NCBI GenBank assembly: GCA_002633025.1
Contig: NMRB01001494.1
Location: 83,403-147,402, forward strand
Direction: 5' to 3'
DNA from: Notospermus geniculatus
Taxonomy: Eukaryota; Nemertea; Pilidiophora; Heteronemertea; Lineidae
Length of the DNA stretch: 64,000 nucleotides
Shown: one piece after another, positions 11,201 through 21,513 of the stretch
How the letters are laid out: the number at the start of each line of letters is the position of its first letter
Numbering within the stretch: position 1 is the stretch's first letter
The notes under the pieces: model-generated
What the model saw: only the letters and a program-made list of their open reading frames with translations
Told to the model about the DNA's origin: nothing
The model's database searches: none
Program-made: the position numbers and the translations under genes

Positions 11201-14200
11201 ATTGTAACGGGATGAGGTTCCTGTCATAATGCTGACAAAATTACTCCATACCGGTAAGTGAAATCCATTACGGTACATCCCGCATGAGCTGCCAAACAAG
11301 CATTCCATCATGGATCCAGGGTCTGGGATCTCTACTAGAAAATGTCCGAGGAAGACCCCGGTTGGGGTCGAAAACTTGTGAAACTCGGAGACGACGTCAC
11401 GTTTACTATCATTTTGTGTGTCGTTTTTTGTGCTCTATGTTGGGTATCATGGATCCCAGGAATCAAAATGTCGTATTTCACACTGTCATATCTTCTACCT
11501 GTGTTGTTGCCCTTCTGCTCTGACTCCCTATCAGGACAGAGTGATACTGAGGTCGTTGAGGGTGAAGGCAACACACAACCTTGAACTGCACAAGAAAACA
11601 TTGCTACCCAGAGCTTTACACCCCATTTAGAAGATGCCACTTACCATACCATCCTCGGGGTCATAGAAACGCTGAAGCAGTTGCAAAGTGGTACTTTTCC
11701 CACAACCACTGGGACCAACGAATGCGACAGTCTGCCCAACAGAAACGGAGGCACTGAACCCATTCATGATCTGAAAAGAAGGAAGTGGAGAATAAGTGGG
11801 CCTTGCAGGAAACCTGCGAAGAATCACCCGCAGTACCACAGGAATGATTCGACCCAACTGGGAGTCGAATCTACAGTCACAAGATGATGGGGTGACGTTT
11901 CCTTTGCAATGATCTGACAGCATTCCACTTTGACCAAATTCATATGGTTCCATATTTGGAATATCTGTAAAAATTTACTTCTGGGATCTCTACTAAAGTG
12001 CCTGAGGAAGACCCCAGTTGGGGGTCGAAAATTTGTGAAATTCGGAGACGACTTTGTTTACTATCCGTTCATTCCACTAAATATTGTACCAGGAGTTTAA
12101 CACCCATGCACTCATTACCTTCTGCTCAGTCCTTGCAGGATATCTGAAGTGAATGCCATCAAACTCAATATTGCCAACAATCTCTGGTTTTTCTCCCTCA
12201 TCCGAGCTGCTATCAATCAATGGTTCTTGATCAATGATATCAAAGATTGATGCTGCAGCTGCTCTGGCGCCTGAAACTGCCTCTAGATTAGGTAGGGCAT
12301 TACCAAGGGACAGTGCACCAATCATGACACCAAAGAAGACCTGAAGAGAAAGGATCGGCACCATCAAATAGAGTCGACGTCCTCATGGGTGTGAAGATTG
12401 GATCTGATTGGGGATTGAACCTTATATGTGATACATGTAGGTGTCGGTGTTTCCATCGCCTCACTCTGCCAGACTGACCGTCCATGTTGAAACGACCGTA
12501 CGTGTACCAGTGTCCTCTTCACCACGAATACAGCCGGGTAAAATTAGGGTAAACAAACCATACACACCTGCAAGATGACCCCAGCAGTGGTTCTCTCCTC
12601 CCGAATCATTCTTGCTCCATACCAGAATGCCAGGCCGAACACAGCGAAGAGGACCACCCAGATTGTCCCAAGACATACACCATAAATGATACCCTTCTTG
12701 ATTCCTATCTGCTTGGCGTCTCTAAGGTTTTTGTTGTACCTGGGATTGNNNNNNNNNNNNNNNNNNNNNNNNNNNNNNNNNNNNNNNNNNNNNNNNGGAA
12801 TGAAACCCAACTTACCGCTCACTTTCCTTATTCTCACCACCAAAAGCAACAACAGTTCTGATAGCACCTAACACCTCCTCTGCCACAGCACCAGCTTTGG
12901 CATACGCTTTAAGCTCCTTCTGTGTGAACGTCTGCAGCAGCTGAAGATGGAAAAATCATTGTTTCCATAAATATGGGGCCTACATACTCACACAGGGAGT
13001 CTTCAGTTCCCTTCTGGGACTGCTCAGAAGTGAATCTTCAACCTCAGAAACCAACAGATACATGTACTGGTACGTAAGACTAGGCCTGGCTGAGAAACGT
13101 AAAGGACACAGACCAAACTCTCTCATCTTGCTCACAGTAGATGCTAGGGTCACCGGTCACCAGTTACCAACCCCAAAGAATATTGTTAATAATCAACAAA
13201 TGTACCGGTATTCACTGAATTCTTACCTTGGCCATAACAAAAGACACAGCAGCTATCACTGGTGTCAGGGCCAGAATAATGAGTGTCAACTCCCAGTTTT
13301 TCACAAAGCCCAAGGTGAATCCCGCAATGAAGGTTGTTATCCATTGAATAAAGGTGGCGATCTTTTCTCCAATACCGTTGTGAATGGTATTCAAATCACT
13401 GTAAGTAGAGAGGAAATAAAACGTTAATGAACTGAATTTCAAGATGAATTCAAAACAACATCCAAGCAAAAGAGGGGCTGTACAGGGGTATTCTTTCAAG
13501 GTCACGTCATCTCTGTACAATTCCCTTTGAAGAAGGAGGTCTCTCGGCTTTATTCAGTAATACCTGCTGCAGCACACGAACCAACATTTCTTGCTCATTG
13601 CTAGCAATTTTAAGTGGAAAGCAACAAAGTTGCCCCTTGTGCGAATGTTTTCAATGGCCGGCAAGAATGAGCTCATTGTGGGTGATACACATGTATTTAT
13701 AAAAGATAGCAAATGCTTTTACTTCAAGTTTTGTAATACATTTACATTGGACATTGCTATGCCAATCTCAACGTCATTGCTTCCTGTGCAGAACCTAATA
13801 CTCCGATCAAACTTATTTGATTTTTATTGCTCATTGTTTGTGGTACATGTAGGCAAAGTGTATTACTTTTCACAGCACACGACTTAAAGCTCGATGCTAG
13901 TGGCTTGTAAAGGCATTGTGGAACTATCAATATCGGGCTGAAATCTGGCCATGGGATTTGACCTTACATCCCAACTTTGTTCAGATTCAAAGGGATATAG
14001 TGTTATGGGATGACACACTCTATTTATCCTTTGGAACATAAAATACTGACACAGAAATTGTGCTGGATTTATAAAAGAGACTTTTGTGTTTCATCTTTTG
14101 ACCAAGAGCCATACGAAATCTGTCAGTCTTACATTTTGACCTGGCCAAAATGACTTGGCTCAAGTCCAGAGAATGTTGTTGACCAAAGATTACAAACAAC

Positions 14201-17200
14201 AGTTCATCAAATCAATATACATGTACATGTAAAGAAATATGTACACATACTTGTAAATAATTGGCCAATGTCATGAGAGCAAACATGAGTCAATATCATT
14301 CACAGCTTCTGTCACGAGGATAAGTTTACTGTTTTAGTTATAAGATAATGAGAAGACACATGATTTGCGTCTGATGAAATTCCCCACATCAGTCTTGCAT
14401 GAGCAAACTTTCCCATTTTTTTTCCAATTCAAGGACTCACGTCTGTTGAGAACTGAATTTAGGTTAGTGGAGTTTTCAAAAGCGGTACATCTAAAGTTTT
14501 GCTATGTTATTGCTTCCCAAAGACCCCTTGAAAGCTCCACCTACTGGGGTGATTTTATCAGCACTGATGCAATCAATAACTGTCCCATACTTACTCAGCA
14601 AGCCTTGAGTTTAGTTCACCAGTTTGATGAGTATCAAACCAACCAATCTCTTGTTTTAGGATGGAATGGAAGAAGTGTTTTCGTATTGTCCTGGTCTGTC
14701 TCTCGGCCGTCCACATCCAGAATGAGATAGACAGGTAGGAGAAGACAAGTACACCCACACCGACATATGCAAAGTAGACACAGAATGGGCCAATTAAAGC
14801 ATAGAGGTTGGTGGTTTGGTTTGATCTGGAAGGAAAATGGAAAGATAACTGAATTGAGATCATAAGGCCATCTTAAGGTACTCATGTTCCTCACTTGGAT
14901 GGAGTCTTATTACTTGACCTTACAAAGGCACAAGGTACAAGGTACCAGCAGCCTGGGATGATGATTAAATCCTTGGGGACGCGAAATACCTGGGACGGAA
15001 AGTGCTAGGGACAGAAAGTCCGGGAGAGAAATGTCCTCAAATCACTTTTGCCTCTTAACTTACCCAACTGTTCCATTATTCTTCATCATGGCATCACTGA
15101 CAAAGAAGTCAGTAATTTGGCCGTAAATGAGAAGATTGATGGGGATGGCACAACCCTGGACAAGGGAAGCCAATGTCCCGATGAGCATCAGAAGGACATC
15201 AAGTTTGTCATGGAAGCGGAACTGAAAATCAAAGCTGGGCATTTATTTATTTATTTATTTATTTCGTGAAAGTTAATTTCACACTCAGACAGAGTAATAC
15301 AGACAGAGAAATATAGATACAAGTACATGCAACAGAAAATAAAATAATATAGATACAAGTACATGCAACAGTACATGTACATGCATTTAATGCTAAGAAT
15401 TCTGGTTTGGCTGCCGGAGAGACCAGTGAAAAGCAAGCTTCAAAGTGAAAAGGAAATCAGATTTACTGAAGGACACTGTTCCAGTGTGTCAGGGATTATA
15501 GTCCCCTGGAATCTGAGTCCGGTTTTATTGTTCAATGAGGGATACAGTAAGATGGCAACAGAGACCATGACCATTCGAACATAGCCATAGCAGACTATTG
15601 TGTCCCGGACTTGTATTCCTAGGACTTTATTCTCTGGTACACCGGCTCCAGAAATCAAATGTGGATACAAAAGGACAAATTCACTTACCAGGCGACAGAG
15701 ACCAACTCTCCTGACTTTAACCTTTTCCCTGAAAAATGAACGAATTTCAGTTTTACCAAAAATAGAAAAGATTGTCTCTATTTTTGGTTTTACAGAATAC
15801 ACTTCGGATCGTATCTTAGAACGTTCGTTAACGTTAAGGTCGACCTTGAGTCTATTGTAAAACCATCGAGAACAATAGATTAAAAGTGGACCTTAATGTC
15901 AAGGAACGTTCTAAAATACGGCCCTTCAACAAAACAAACTGCAGGCTGAGAACAAACAGACCATCAAGAACATACCAAGTACAACAATGGAAAATTCGCA
16001 TCCTATACAAGTCCATCTTCCACAATAATGGAACTGGAAGGAATTTCCATTCCAACAGGCAGCAACAATGGAATTTGAAGGAAGTTCCATTCCAACAGGC
16101 AGCAACAATGGAATTGGAAGAAAGTTCCATAACAACAGGCAGCAACAATGGAATTGGAAGAAAGTTTCCAACAACCAAAATGCTGTCAATTTGATTATGA
16201 CGGCAAAAAGATCCACACATTGGCTAGTTCAAGGTTCAGCAAGTAGCGTGGCCAAGATAGACAGTGGTGGCTCCCATTTTACCATCAACCAGACTGTCTT
16301 CGTCAATAAACAAAAGCTAGGCCCTCTCGCTGAAATACTAAAACTGAAAATTTTCATTCTGTTGAAGATGTCTGTCTCCCATCTACAGCTGATTTTTTCC
16401 GAAAATCGCCCAAATGACGCTGGTAATTGCAACATAACCTTTGAAATACAATGTCCATCGCATTTCTTATACCCACGTGCAAAGATGTAAACATAAACAA
16501 ACGTCCCCATTGGTTGAAATGATCGTCACTACTCGGAACCATGATTACGGCGATAAGATGACGTAAATCTAGGAAAACCATGCAGTGACAATATTTCCTA
16601 TTTTGCTCGGAATAATTCGGGACAGACCGGCAATTCCGATAATGATATGCACACGGGGTCAAGAGGTCGGCGTGGTATAAAACGGAAACCTGAATTTCAT
16701 TCTTGTATATGGAACGACTTTAGCAGAGCATTTATTTACAGTGCCAGTTACGCTACAGTATCACTGGAGCGATTCCAAAGGGACTTTGTGCCAGACCAAG
16801 ATGCTGTCAATTTGTTTATGACGGCAAAGATCCACACCTTGGCAAAGGTTTACCAAGTAGCGTGGCTAAGATAGACGTACAGTATGGTGGCTCCCATTTT
16901 ACCATCAACCAGACGGGGAGGAAACGTTTTCTCCCCGGGGAGAAAATGTTTTCTCCTCGGGAGGAAATGTGTCCTCCCCGGGGAGCAAATGTTTTCTCCT
17001 CGGGGAGTAAATATTAATAATTATCTCCTCGGAGTAAATAATTTTCTCCCCGGGGAGAAAATGTTTTCTCCTCGGGGAGAAAATATTTACTCCTCAGGAG
17101 GAAATGTTTCCTCCCCGGGGAGCAAATGTTTTCTCCTCGGGGAGGAAATTCGAAAAGAAAAATTAATTATATTAAAAAAAAAATCAATGATACTTTCTAG

Positions 17201-20165
17201 CCACCGTAACATTGGACATTGCTATGCCAATCTCAACGTCATTGCTTCCTGTGCAGAACCTATTACTGCGATTAACCTTTTTTTATTTTTATTGCTCCTT
17301 GCTGGTGGTAGGCAAAGTGTATTACTTTTCACAGCACACGACTTCAAGTCGATGCTAGTCGCTTGTAAAGGCATTGTGGAACTATCAATATCGGGCTGAA
17401 ATCTGGCCATGGGATTTGACCTTACATCCCAACTTTGTTCAGATTCAAAGGGATAATATAGTGTTATGGGGTGACACACTCTATTTATCCTTTGGAACAT
17501 AAAATACTGACACAGAAATTGTGCTGGATTTATAAAAGAGACTTTTGTGTTTCATCTTTTGACCAAGAGCCAATCGAAATCTGTCAGTCTTACATTTTGA
17601 CCTGGCCAAAATGACTTGGCTCAAGTCCAGAGAATGTTGTTGACCAAAGATTACAAACAACAGTTCATCAAATCAATATACATGTAAAGAAATATGTACA
17701 CATACTTGTAAATAATTGGCCAATGTCATGAGAGCAAACATGAGTCAATATCATTCACAGCTTCTGTCACGAGGATAAGTTTACTAAGATAATGAGAAGA
17801 CACATGATTTGCGACTGATGAAAGTCCCCACATCAGTCTTGCATGAGCAAACTTTCCCATTTTTTTTCCAATTCAAGGACTCACGTCTGTTGAGAACTGA
17901 ATTTAGGTTAGTGGAGTTTTCAAAAGCGGTACATCTAAAGTTTTGCTATGTTATTGCTTCCCAAAGACCCCTTGAAAGCTCCCCCTACTGGGGTGATTTT
18001 ATCAGCACTGATGCAATCAATAACTGTCCCATACTTACTCAGCCAGCCTTGAGTTTAGTTCACCAGTTTGATGAGTATCAAACCAACCAATCTCTTGTTT
18101 TAGGATGGAATGGAAGAAGTGTTTTCGTATTGTCCTGGTCTGTCTCTCGGCCGTCCACATCCAGAATGAGATAGACAGGTAGGAGAAGACAAGCACACCC
18201 ACACCGACATATGCAAAGTAGACACAGAATGGGCCAATTAAAGCATAGAGGTTGGTGGTTTGGTTTGATCTGGAAGGAAAATGAAAAGATAACTGAATTG
18301 AGATCATAAGGCCATCTTAATTTACTCATGTTCCTCACTTGGATGGAGTCTTATTACTTTGACCTTACAAAGGCACAAGGTACAAGGTACCAGCAGGGCT
18401 TGTGTCCCATGTAACAGACTGAAGAGCCAGGGATGATGATTAAATCATTGGGGACGCGAAATATCCGGGACGAAAAGTGCTAGGGACAGAAAGTCCGGGA
18501 GAGAAATGTCCTCAAACCATTTTTGCCTCTTAACTTACCCAACTGTTCCATTATTCTTCATCATGGCATCACTGACAAAGAAATCAGTAATTTGGCCGTA
18601 AATGAGAAGGTTGATGGGGATGGCACAACCCTGGACAAGGGAAGCCAAAGTCCCGATGAGCATCAGAAGGACATCAAGTTTGTCATGGAAGCGGAACTGA
18701 AAATCAAAGCTGGGCATTTAATGCTAAGAATTCTGGTTTGGCTGCCGGAGAGACCAGTGAAAAGCAAGCTTCAAAGTGAAAAGGAAATCAGATTTACTGA
18801 AGGACACTGTTCCAGTGTGTCAGGGATTATAGTCCCCTGGAATCTGAGTCCGGTTTTATTGTTCAATGAGGGATACAGTAGATAGCAACAGAGACCATGA
18901 CCATTCGAACATAGCCATAGCAGACTATTGTGTCCCGGACTTGTATTCCTAGGACTTTATTCTCTGGTACACCGGCTCCAGAAATCAAATGTGGATACAA
19001 AAGGACAAATTCACTTACCAGGCGACAGAGACCAACTCTCCTGACTTTAACCTTTTCCCTGAAAAATGAGAGAATTTCAGTTTTACCAAAAGTAGATAAG
19101 ATTGTCTCTTATCTATTTTTGGCTTTACAGAATACAGTTCGGATCGTATCTTAGAACGTTCGTTAACGTTAAGGTCGACCTTGAGTCTATTGTAAAACCA
19201 TCGAGAACAATAGATTAAAAGTGGACCTTAATGTCAAGGAACGTTCTAAAATACGGCCCTTCAACAAAACAAACTGCAGGCTGAGAACAAACAGACCATC
19301 AAGAATGTACCAAGTACAACAATGGAAAATTCGCATCCTACAAGTCCATCTTCCACAATAATGGAACTTAGAAGGTATTTCCATTCCAACAGGCAGCAAC
19401 AATGGAATTTGAAGGAAGTTCCATTCCAACAGGCAGCAACAATGGAATTGGAAGAAAGTTCCATAACAACAGGCAGCAACAATGGAATTGGAAGAAAGTT
19501 TCCAACAAGAAACAATGGAATTGGAAGGAAGTTCCATTCCAACAGGCAACAATGGAATTGGAAGGAAGTTCCATTCCAACAGGCAACAATGGAATTGGAA
19601 GGAAGTTCCATTCCAACAGGCAGCAACAATGGAATTGGAAGGAAGTTCCATTCCAACAGGCAACAATGGAATGGAATGACTAGTTTCGGCCAAGAAGTCC
19701 ATGTTCATGTCAATACTTTGGTTCTTAGAAAGTTACCTACTTCTTTTGCTTTTTGTCATCACCGCTCCAACGGCTATTTCCATCACCATCTTCCTCAACT
19801 GCTTTCTTGCTGAAATCCACCTCATCCATTTCAATGTCAACTCCTCCATTTACATTCAAGTCGCCATTTTGATTTATGTTACCATTAGATTTATGATCAT
19901 CATCATCCTTGTCATCATTCATTTTATATGCCTCAAGGTTCCCACAAGGAATCGCTGATGTCGACACATCTGGTTGAGTTGCTGAATCATTTGGCATAGA
20001 AATAACCAAATTTCCTGGACTAATTCCATCAATATCAGCTGTATCATCAAATGCCAAATTATCTATGCCAATGTCGTCCAAGTTGACCTTATCCCCATTT
20101 GAATTCTCATCAGGGGTTAGGCCAACTGCTGCTTCATAAGGGGGTGGTGCAGTGGAGTCCGCCAT
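5297..20165 (-). CDS. ABCB1: ABCB1/P-glycoprotein-like full ABC transporter, paralogue A (complete)
   Basis: Plasma-membrane ATP-dependent multidrug efflux transporter by family homology. I join 24 coding exons, all with AG/GT borders and consistent phases, giving 4206 nt or 1401 aa; mammalian P-gp has about 1280. The excess is a ~141-aa acidic N-terminal extension in exon 1 (19741-20165). Order: extension, TMD1, NBD1 (Walker A about 534-542, LSGGQ 638-642, Walker B D662-E663, H-loop H694), Ser/Arg/Lys-rich linker, TMD2, NBD2 (Walker A about 1187-1195, LSGGQ 1293-1297, D1317-E1318, H1349), stop at 5297-5299. Both NBDs look catalytically intact. The start sits in an AACAATGG context, and a 5' UTR acceptor lies at 20214-20215. 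An extra copy of exons 2-4 lies between exons 4 and 5 and is not counted here. The next gene downstream is its head-to-tail paralogue. Confidence 0.95.
6800..6960 (-). mobile_element. tRNA-derived SINE
   Basis: The minus strand carries a tRNA-like promoter: GGGTTCGATCCCC (B box, plus-strand 6892-6904) followed by a body whose plus-strand left end reads AACAGGAGGAAAACGGAGG. The same body and head recur at many sites in the window, with the B box decayed to different degrees. A free tRNA gene is excluded because no cloverleaf closes. Confidence 0.75.
7756..7814. repeat. Tandem repeat, ~19-bp unit x3
   Basis: The unit TACAGAGTGACAAGTAAAG (with small changes) repeats three times in the intron before exon 18 of paralogue A. 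Confidence 0.8.
8066..8310 (+). mobile_element. LTR retrotransposon fragment (LTR end plus primer-binding site)
   Basis: GC-rich sequence in an otherwise AT-rich intron: TGTGGCGGGCTGATTTGGCC start, an AATAAA poly(A) signal at about 8214-8219, then GTCAAAGTGGTGACAGCGG. A TGG-initiated primer-binding-like motif directly after an LTR end is the usual Ty3/Gypsy layout. No gag or pol follows, so this is a truncated remnant between exons 17 and 18 of paralogue A. The left boundary is uncertain. Confidence 0.55.
8672..8825 (-). mobile_element. tRNA-derived SINE copy
   Basis: It contains GGGGGAAACCAGAGTG, CCCTCTCTATCACTTGAAGA, then the head with ACCTCAGTGGTGACTGGCAC and a degenerate B box (GACTGAACCCGG). 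It lies in the intron between exons 16 and 17 of paralogue A. Confidence 0.7.
11325..11420. repeat. GACCCCGGTTGGGGTC interspersed repeat, copy 2
   Basis: GGATCTCTACTA, then GAGGAAGACCCCGGTTGGGG, then AACTTGTGAAACTCGGAGACGAC. The 11978-12062 segment matches with small differences. Both lie in the intron region between exons 8 and 10 of paralogue A. Confidence 0.6.
11978..12070. repeat. GACCCCAGTTGGGGGTC interspersed repeat, copy 3
   Basis: Diverged second copy of the 11325-11420 segment, in the same orientation and immediately 3' of exon 8 on the plus-strand map. Two copies within 700 bp suggest local duplication or a preferred insertion region. Confidence 0.55.
12395..12485 (-). mobile_element. 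tRNA-derived SINE head fragment
   Basis: TGGGGATTGAACC (degenerate B box complement), then a CACTCTGCCAGACTG end matching the heads of the other SINE copies. The central segment is diverged. Confidence 0.5.
12749..12796. other. Assembly gap (48 N) in ABCB paralogue A intron 6
   Basis: The Ns lie just outside exon 7 (12568-12739). Sequence to the right (12797-12987) is identical to 1231-1421 in paralogue B, so the join is suspect. Confidence 0.95.
14595..15728 (-). other. Second copy of paralogue A exons 2-4 inside the gene
   Basis: Exon copies at 15689-15728 (40 nt), 15064-15221 (158 nt) and 14595-14825 (231 nt) have the same lengths and splice sites as exons 2-4 at 19019-19058, 18539-18696 and 18039-18269. 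The predicted residues of the larger two match the originals; one difference seen (CTT versus CTG Leu) is silent. The block is 429 nt. Exon 1 and exon 4 both end in phase 2, so the block could be spliced in tandem in frame, used as an alternative, or be an assembly artefact. No separate exon 1 is visible in front of it. Confidence 0.8.
15240..15375 (-). mobile_element. Short retroposon-like insertion in duplication copy 1
   Basis: Copy 2 reads GGGCATTTAATGCT at the site. Copy 1 has GCATTTA, then (TTTA)n, then ~115 bp, then GCATTTA again. A 7-bp target duplication and a (TAAA)n tail on the minus strand fit a retroposed element. It contains two copies of an ATAGATACAAGTACATGCAA unit. Confidence 0.65.
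16030..16180. repeat. Minisatellite CAGGCAGCAACAATGGAATT, copy-1 allele
   Basis: About three to four ~39-bp units (CAGGCAGCAACAATGGAATT, GGAAGGAAGTTCCATTCCAA). Orthologous to the longer array at 19370-19680. Confidence 0.85.
16179..17208. other. Spacer between duplication copies
   Basis: Contains a direct repeat of ~115 bp (16178-16293 and about 16797-16912; both include ATGCTGTCAATTTG and GGTGGCTCCCATTTTACCAT) and the palindromic array. No exon is supported. Confidence 0.6.
16914..17152. repeat. Array of palindromic CTCC(C/T)CGGGGAG units
   Basis: Roughly eleven units of about 22 bp, each with a GGGAG or CTCCCCGGGGAG palindrome spaced by AAATGTTTT or similar. Alternate units carry CTCCCCGGGGAG and CTCCTCGGGGAG. 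It sits between the two large duplication copies. Confidence 0.85.
17209..19510. repeat. Large direct duplication, copy 2
   Basis: Partner of 13744-16178, and contains the exons 2-4 used in the gene model. The copies are separated by ~1 kb that holds a palindromic array. There are no Ns between them, unlike the other duplications in this window. Confidence 0.85.
19370..19680. repeat. Minisatellite CAGGCAGCAACAATGGAATT, copy-2 allele
   Basis: About eight units of 36-39 bp. Some units have lost the CAG of CAGCAA. Each holds the palindrome GGAAGTTCC. Long apparent reading frames here are by-products of the repeat, not genes. Confidence 0.9.
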
Positions 20166-20213
20166 TGTTCAGAATGTAATCCTTTGTCTATAGGCCCTGA
20201 ATGATGGCGTGAT

Positions 20214-21513
20214 CTGAAAAAAGGCAAGGAAAAAATAAATAAGGACTCCAAAAGTCAACCTATTCACCATCAGCTCATTTTGCTGTAAGTAGAATTCATA
20301 GCCAAGTCAGGTCTCTGTAAACCAGGTACAGGTCTAAACACAGTGGTCACGGTAATCCAGGTATATAGGCCTAGGCCTAGTACAGTTAAGTGGAGAAATT
20401 TAAAAAACCTACCTTAGAAATTTAAGAGTTCTCTTTCAATAGCCTTAACTTTCCCATTCAGCTCATGAAATTCCAGCAAATCAAACGAATGTAACCAGGT
20501 CCTCCTCATGACATGACATAATATTTAATAATTTTATTGCTAGATCACTTGCAAGTACCGGTACATGTATTTGTGGCTTGGAAGCTAGCTTAAATCTGGC
20601 CTATATTCTGACCTGGTCTTCGTTTGAGTGATGAAAGCTTAGGACTTTTAGTGAAAGGAAGAAAAGAAGTATAAATCTAAACCATGGGACAATATTAGGC
20701 TTAGTAGGTCGACATATGTAAGTAAATGAAGGTGTGAGTATAAACGACTTTGCTGGTGTAATATCTGCCAATATTCCCCGGTTTTCAATGTTTCCTTCTT
20801 TGTAACCCACGACATACGACGCTCCGCGGAGCAGCTACAGCATAGCCGCCAAAATGACGCAAGGGATGATGGGAGCCGAGATGAAAAAGGCGTGAACTCA
20901 GTGCTGACTAACTTTTGGTGTTGTGTGGAAGTTGTTGCGATCGGTTTTCTAGCTCGGGTTGAAGAGCTGGGACAGTTTAAGCGCCAAGCCTGACGGGGCA
21001 ACAGAATGGGTGTAAAGCTTCAAAGAGGAGGCAAGTGTAGCGTATTTAGATGTTCCCTCTCTGTGGGTGTTTTCCTACTCTTGCCTGACGGAATGAGCGG
21101 CGACTTGACAATTGAGGACAGGCGGAGAAACGTGTTGATCTACATGTATCTGCCAGCGTATCCCAAACAATACGGACAGATGGAAAAACTGGCTGATGTT
21201 ACCCCTAATTTATCGGCTAACACTTCTTGTGGGGGGGAATGACAGGAGGCTGACAGACTGGTGGTGGCAAAGTTAGTTTAATATTTTACCGCTTGTCTGC
21301 GCCACGCGACTGCGCGATAAGCGACCGACCCAATTCTTGACACGAGCATTTTAGCAGACCGCGATTGGATATACATGTATACAAAGTACTTATAATGTAG
21401 GCCTAAGCGCGTAAAACCCTTATCTTTTAGGCCTAATCACGTATTTCCACGTACGTCACAGAGCATAATGTGTCAAGACTATGGTGTTTCTGGATAAAAA
21501 CATAGTCTAGGCC
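20214..21513. promoter_or_regulatory. Shared upstream region of ABCB paralogue A and the SLC38A11-like gene
   Basis: The two genes are divergent with ~1.35 kb between start codons. The 20800-21120 part is CpG-richer than its surroundings (GACGCTCCGCGG, GTTGTTGCGATCGG), which suits a bidirectional or closely paired promoter. A non-coding 5' exon of the ABCB gene must lie here, since its first coding exon has an acceptor at 20214-20215. Confidence 0.5.

Larger units (their letters stand above)
13744..16178. repeat. Large direct duplication, copy 1
   Basis: Matches 17209-19510 at high identity (a few percent differences and small indels by eye), over exon copies 2-4, their introns and flanking minisatellite. 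Copy 1 has a ~135-bp insertion at about 15240-15375 and a shorter minisatellite. Confidence 0.85.
10245..20165 (-). other. ABCB1: Paralogue A exons 1-12: N-terminal extension, TMD1, NBD1
   Basis: Coding exons from 5' to 3' on the minus strand: 19741-20165 (acidic extension), 19019-19058, 18539-18696 (first membrane helix), 18039-18269 (next helices and QEIGWFD), 13227-13398 (NGIGEKI), 12816-12940, 12568-12739 (RYNKNL and a helix), 12119-12340, 11645-11770 (Walker [10 protein letters not shown]), 10991-11194 (Q-loop, SQEPVLF), 10621-10791 (LSGGQKQR and ILLLDEA), 10245-10406 (IAHRLST). The 48-base N gap at 12749-12796 falls in the intron between exons 6 and 7, so no coding sequence is lost. Exon 12 could read past its GTCAGT donor, but the next exon joins in frame at the proposed site. 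Confidence 0.92.

Noticed and set aside
15852-16220. Long open frames on both strands over the minisatellites (also 19187-19813)
   Set aside because: They come from a repeat unit of a multiple of three or nearly so; the translated text is purely repetitive and lies in an ABCB intron.
13744-19510. A third complete ABCB gene
   Set aside because: The extra exons are only a copy of exons 2-4, with no exon 1 and no downstream set of their own.
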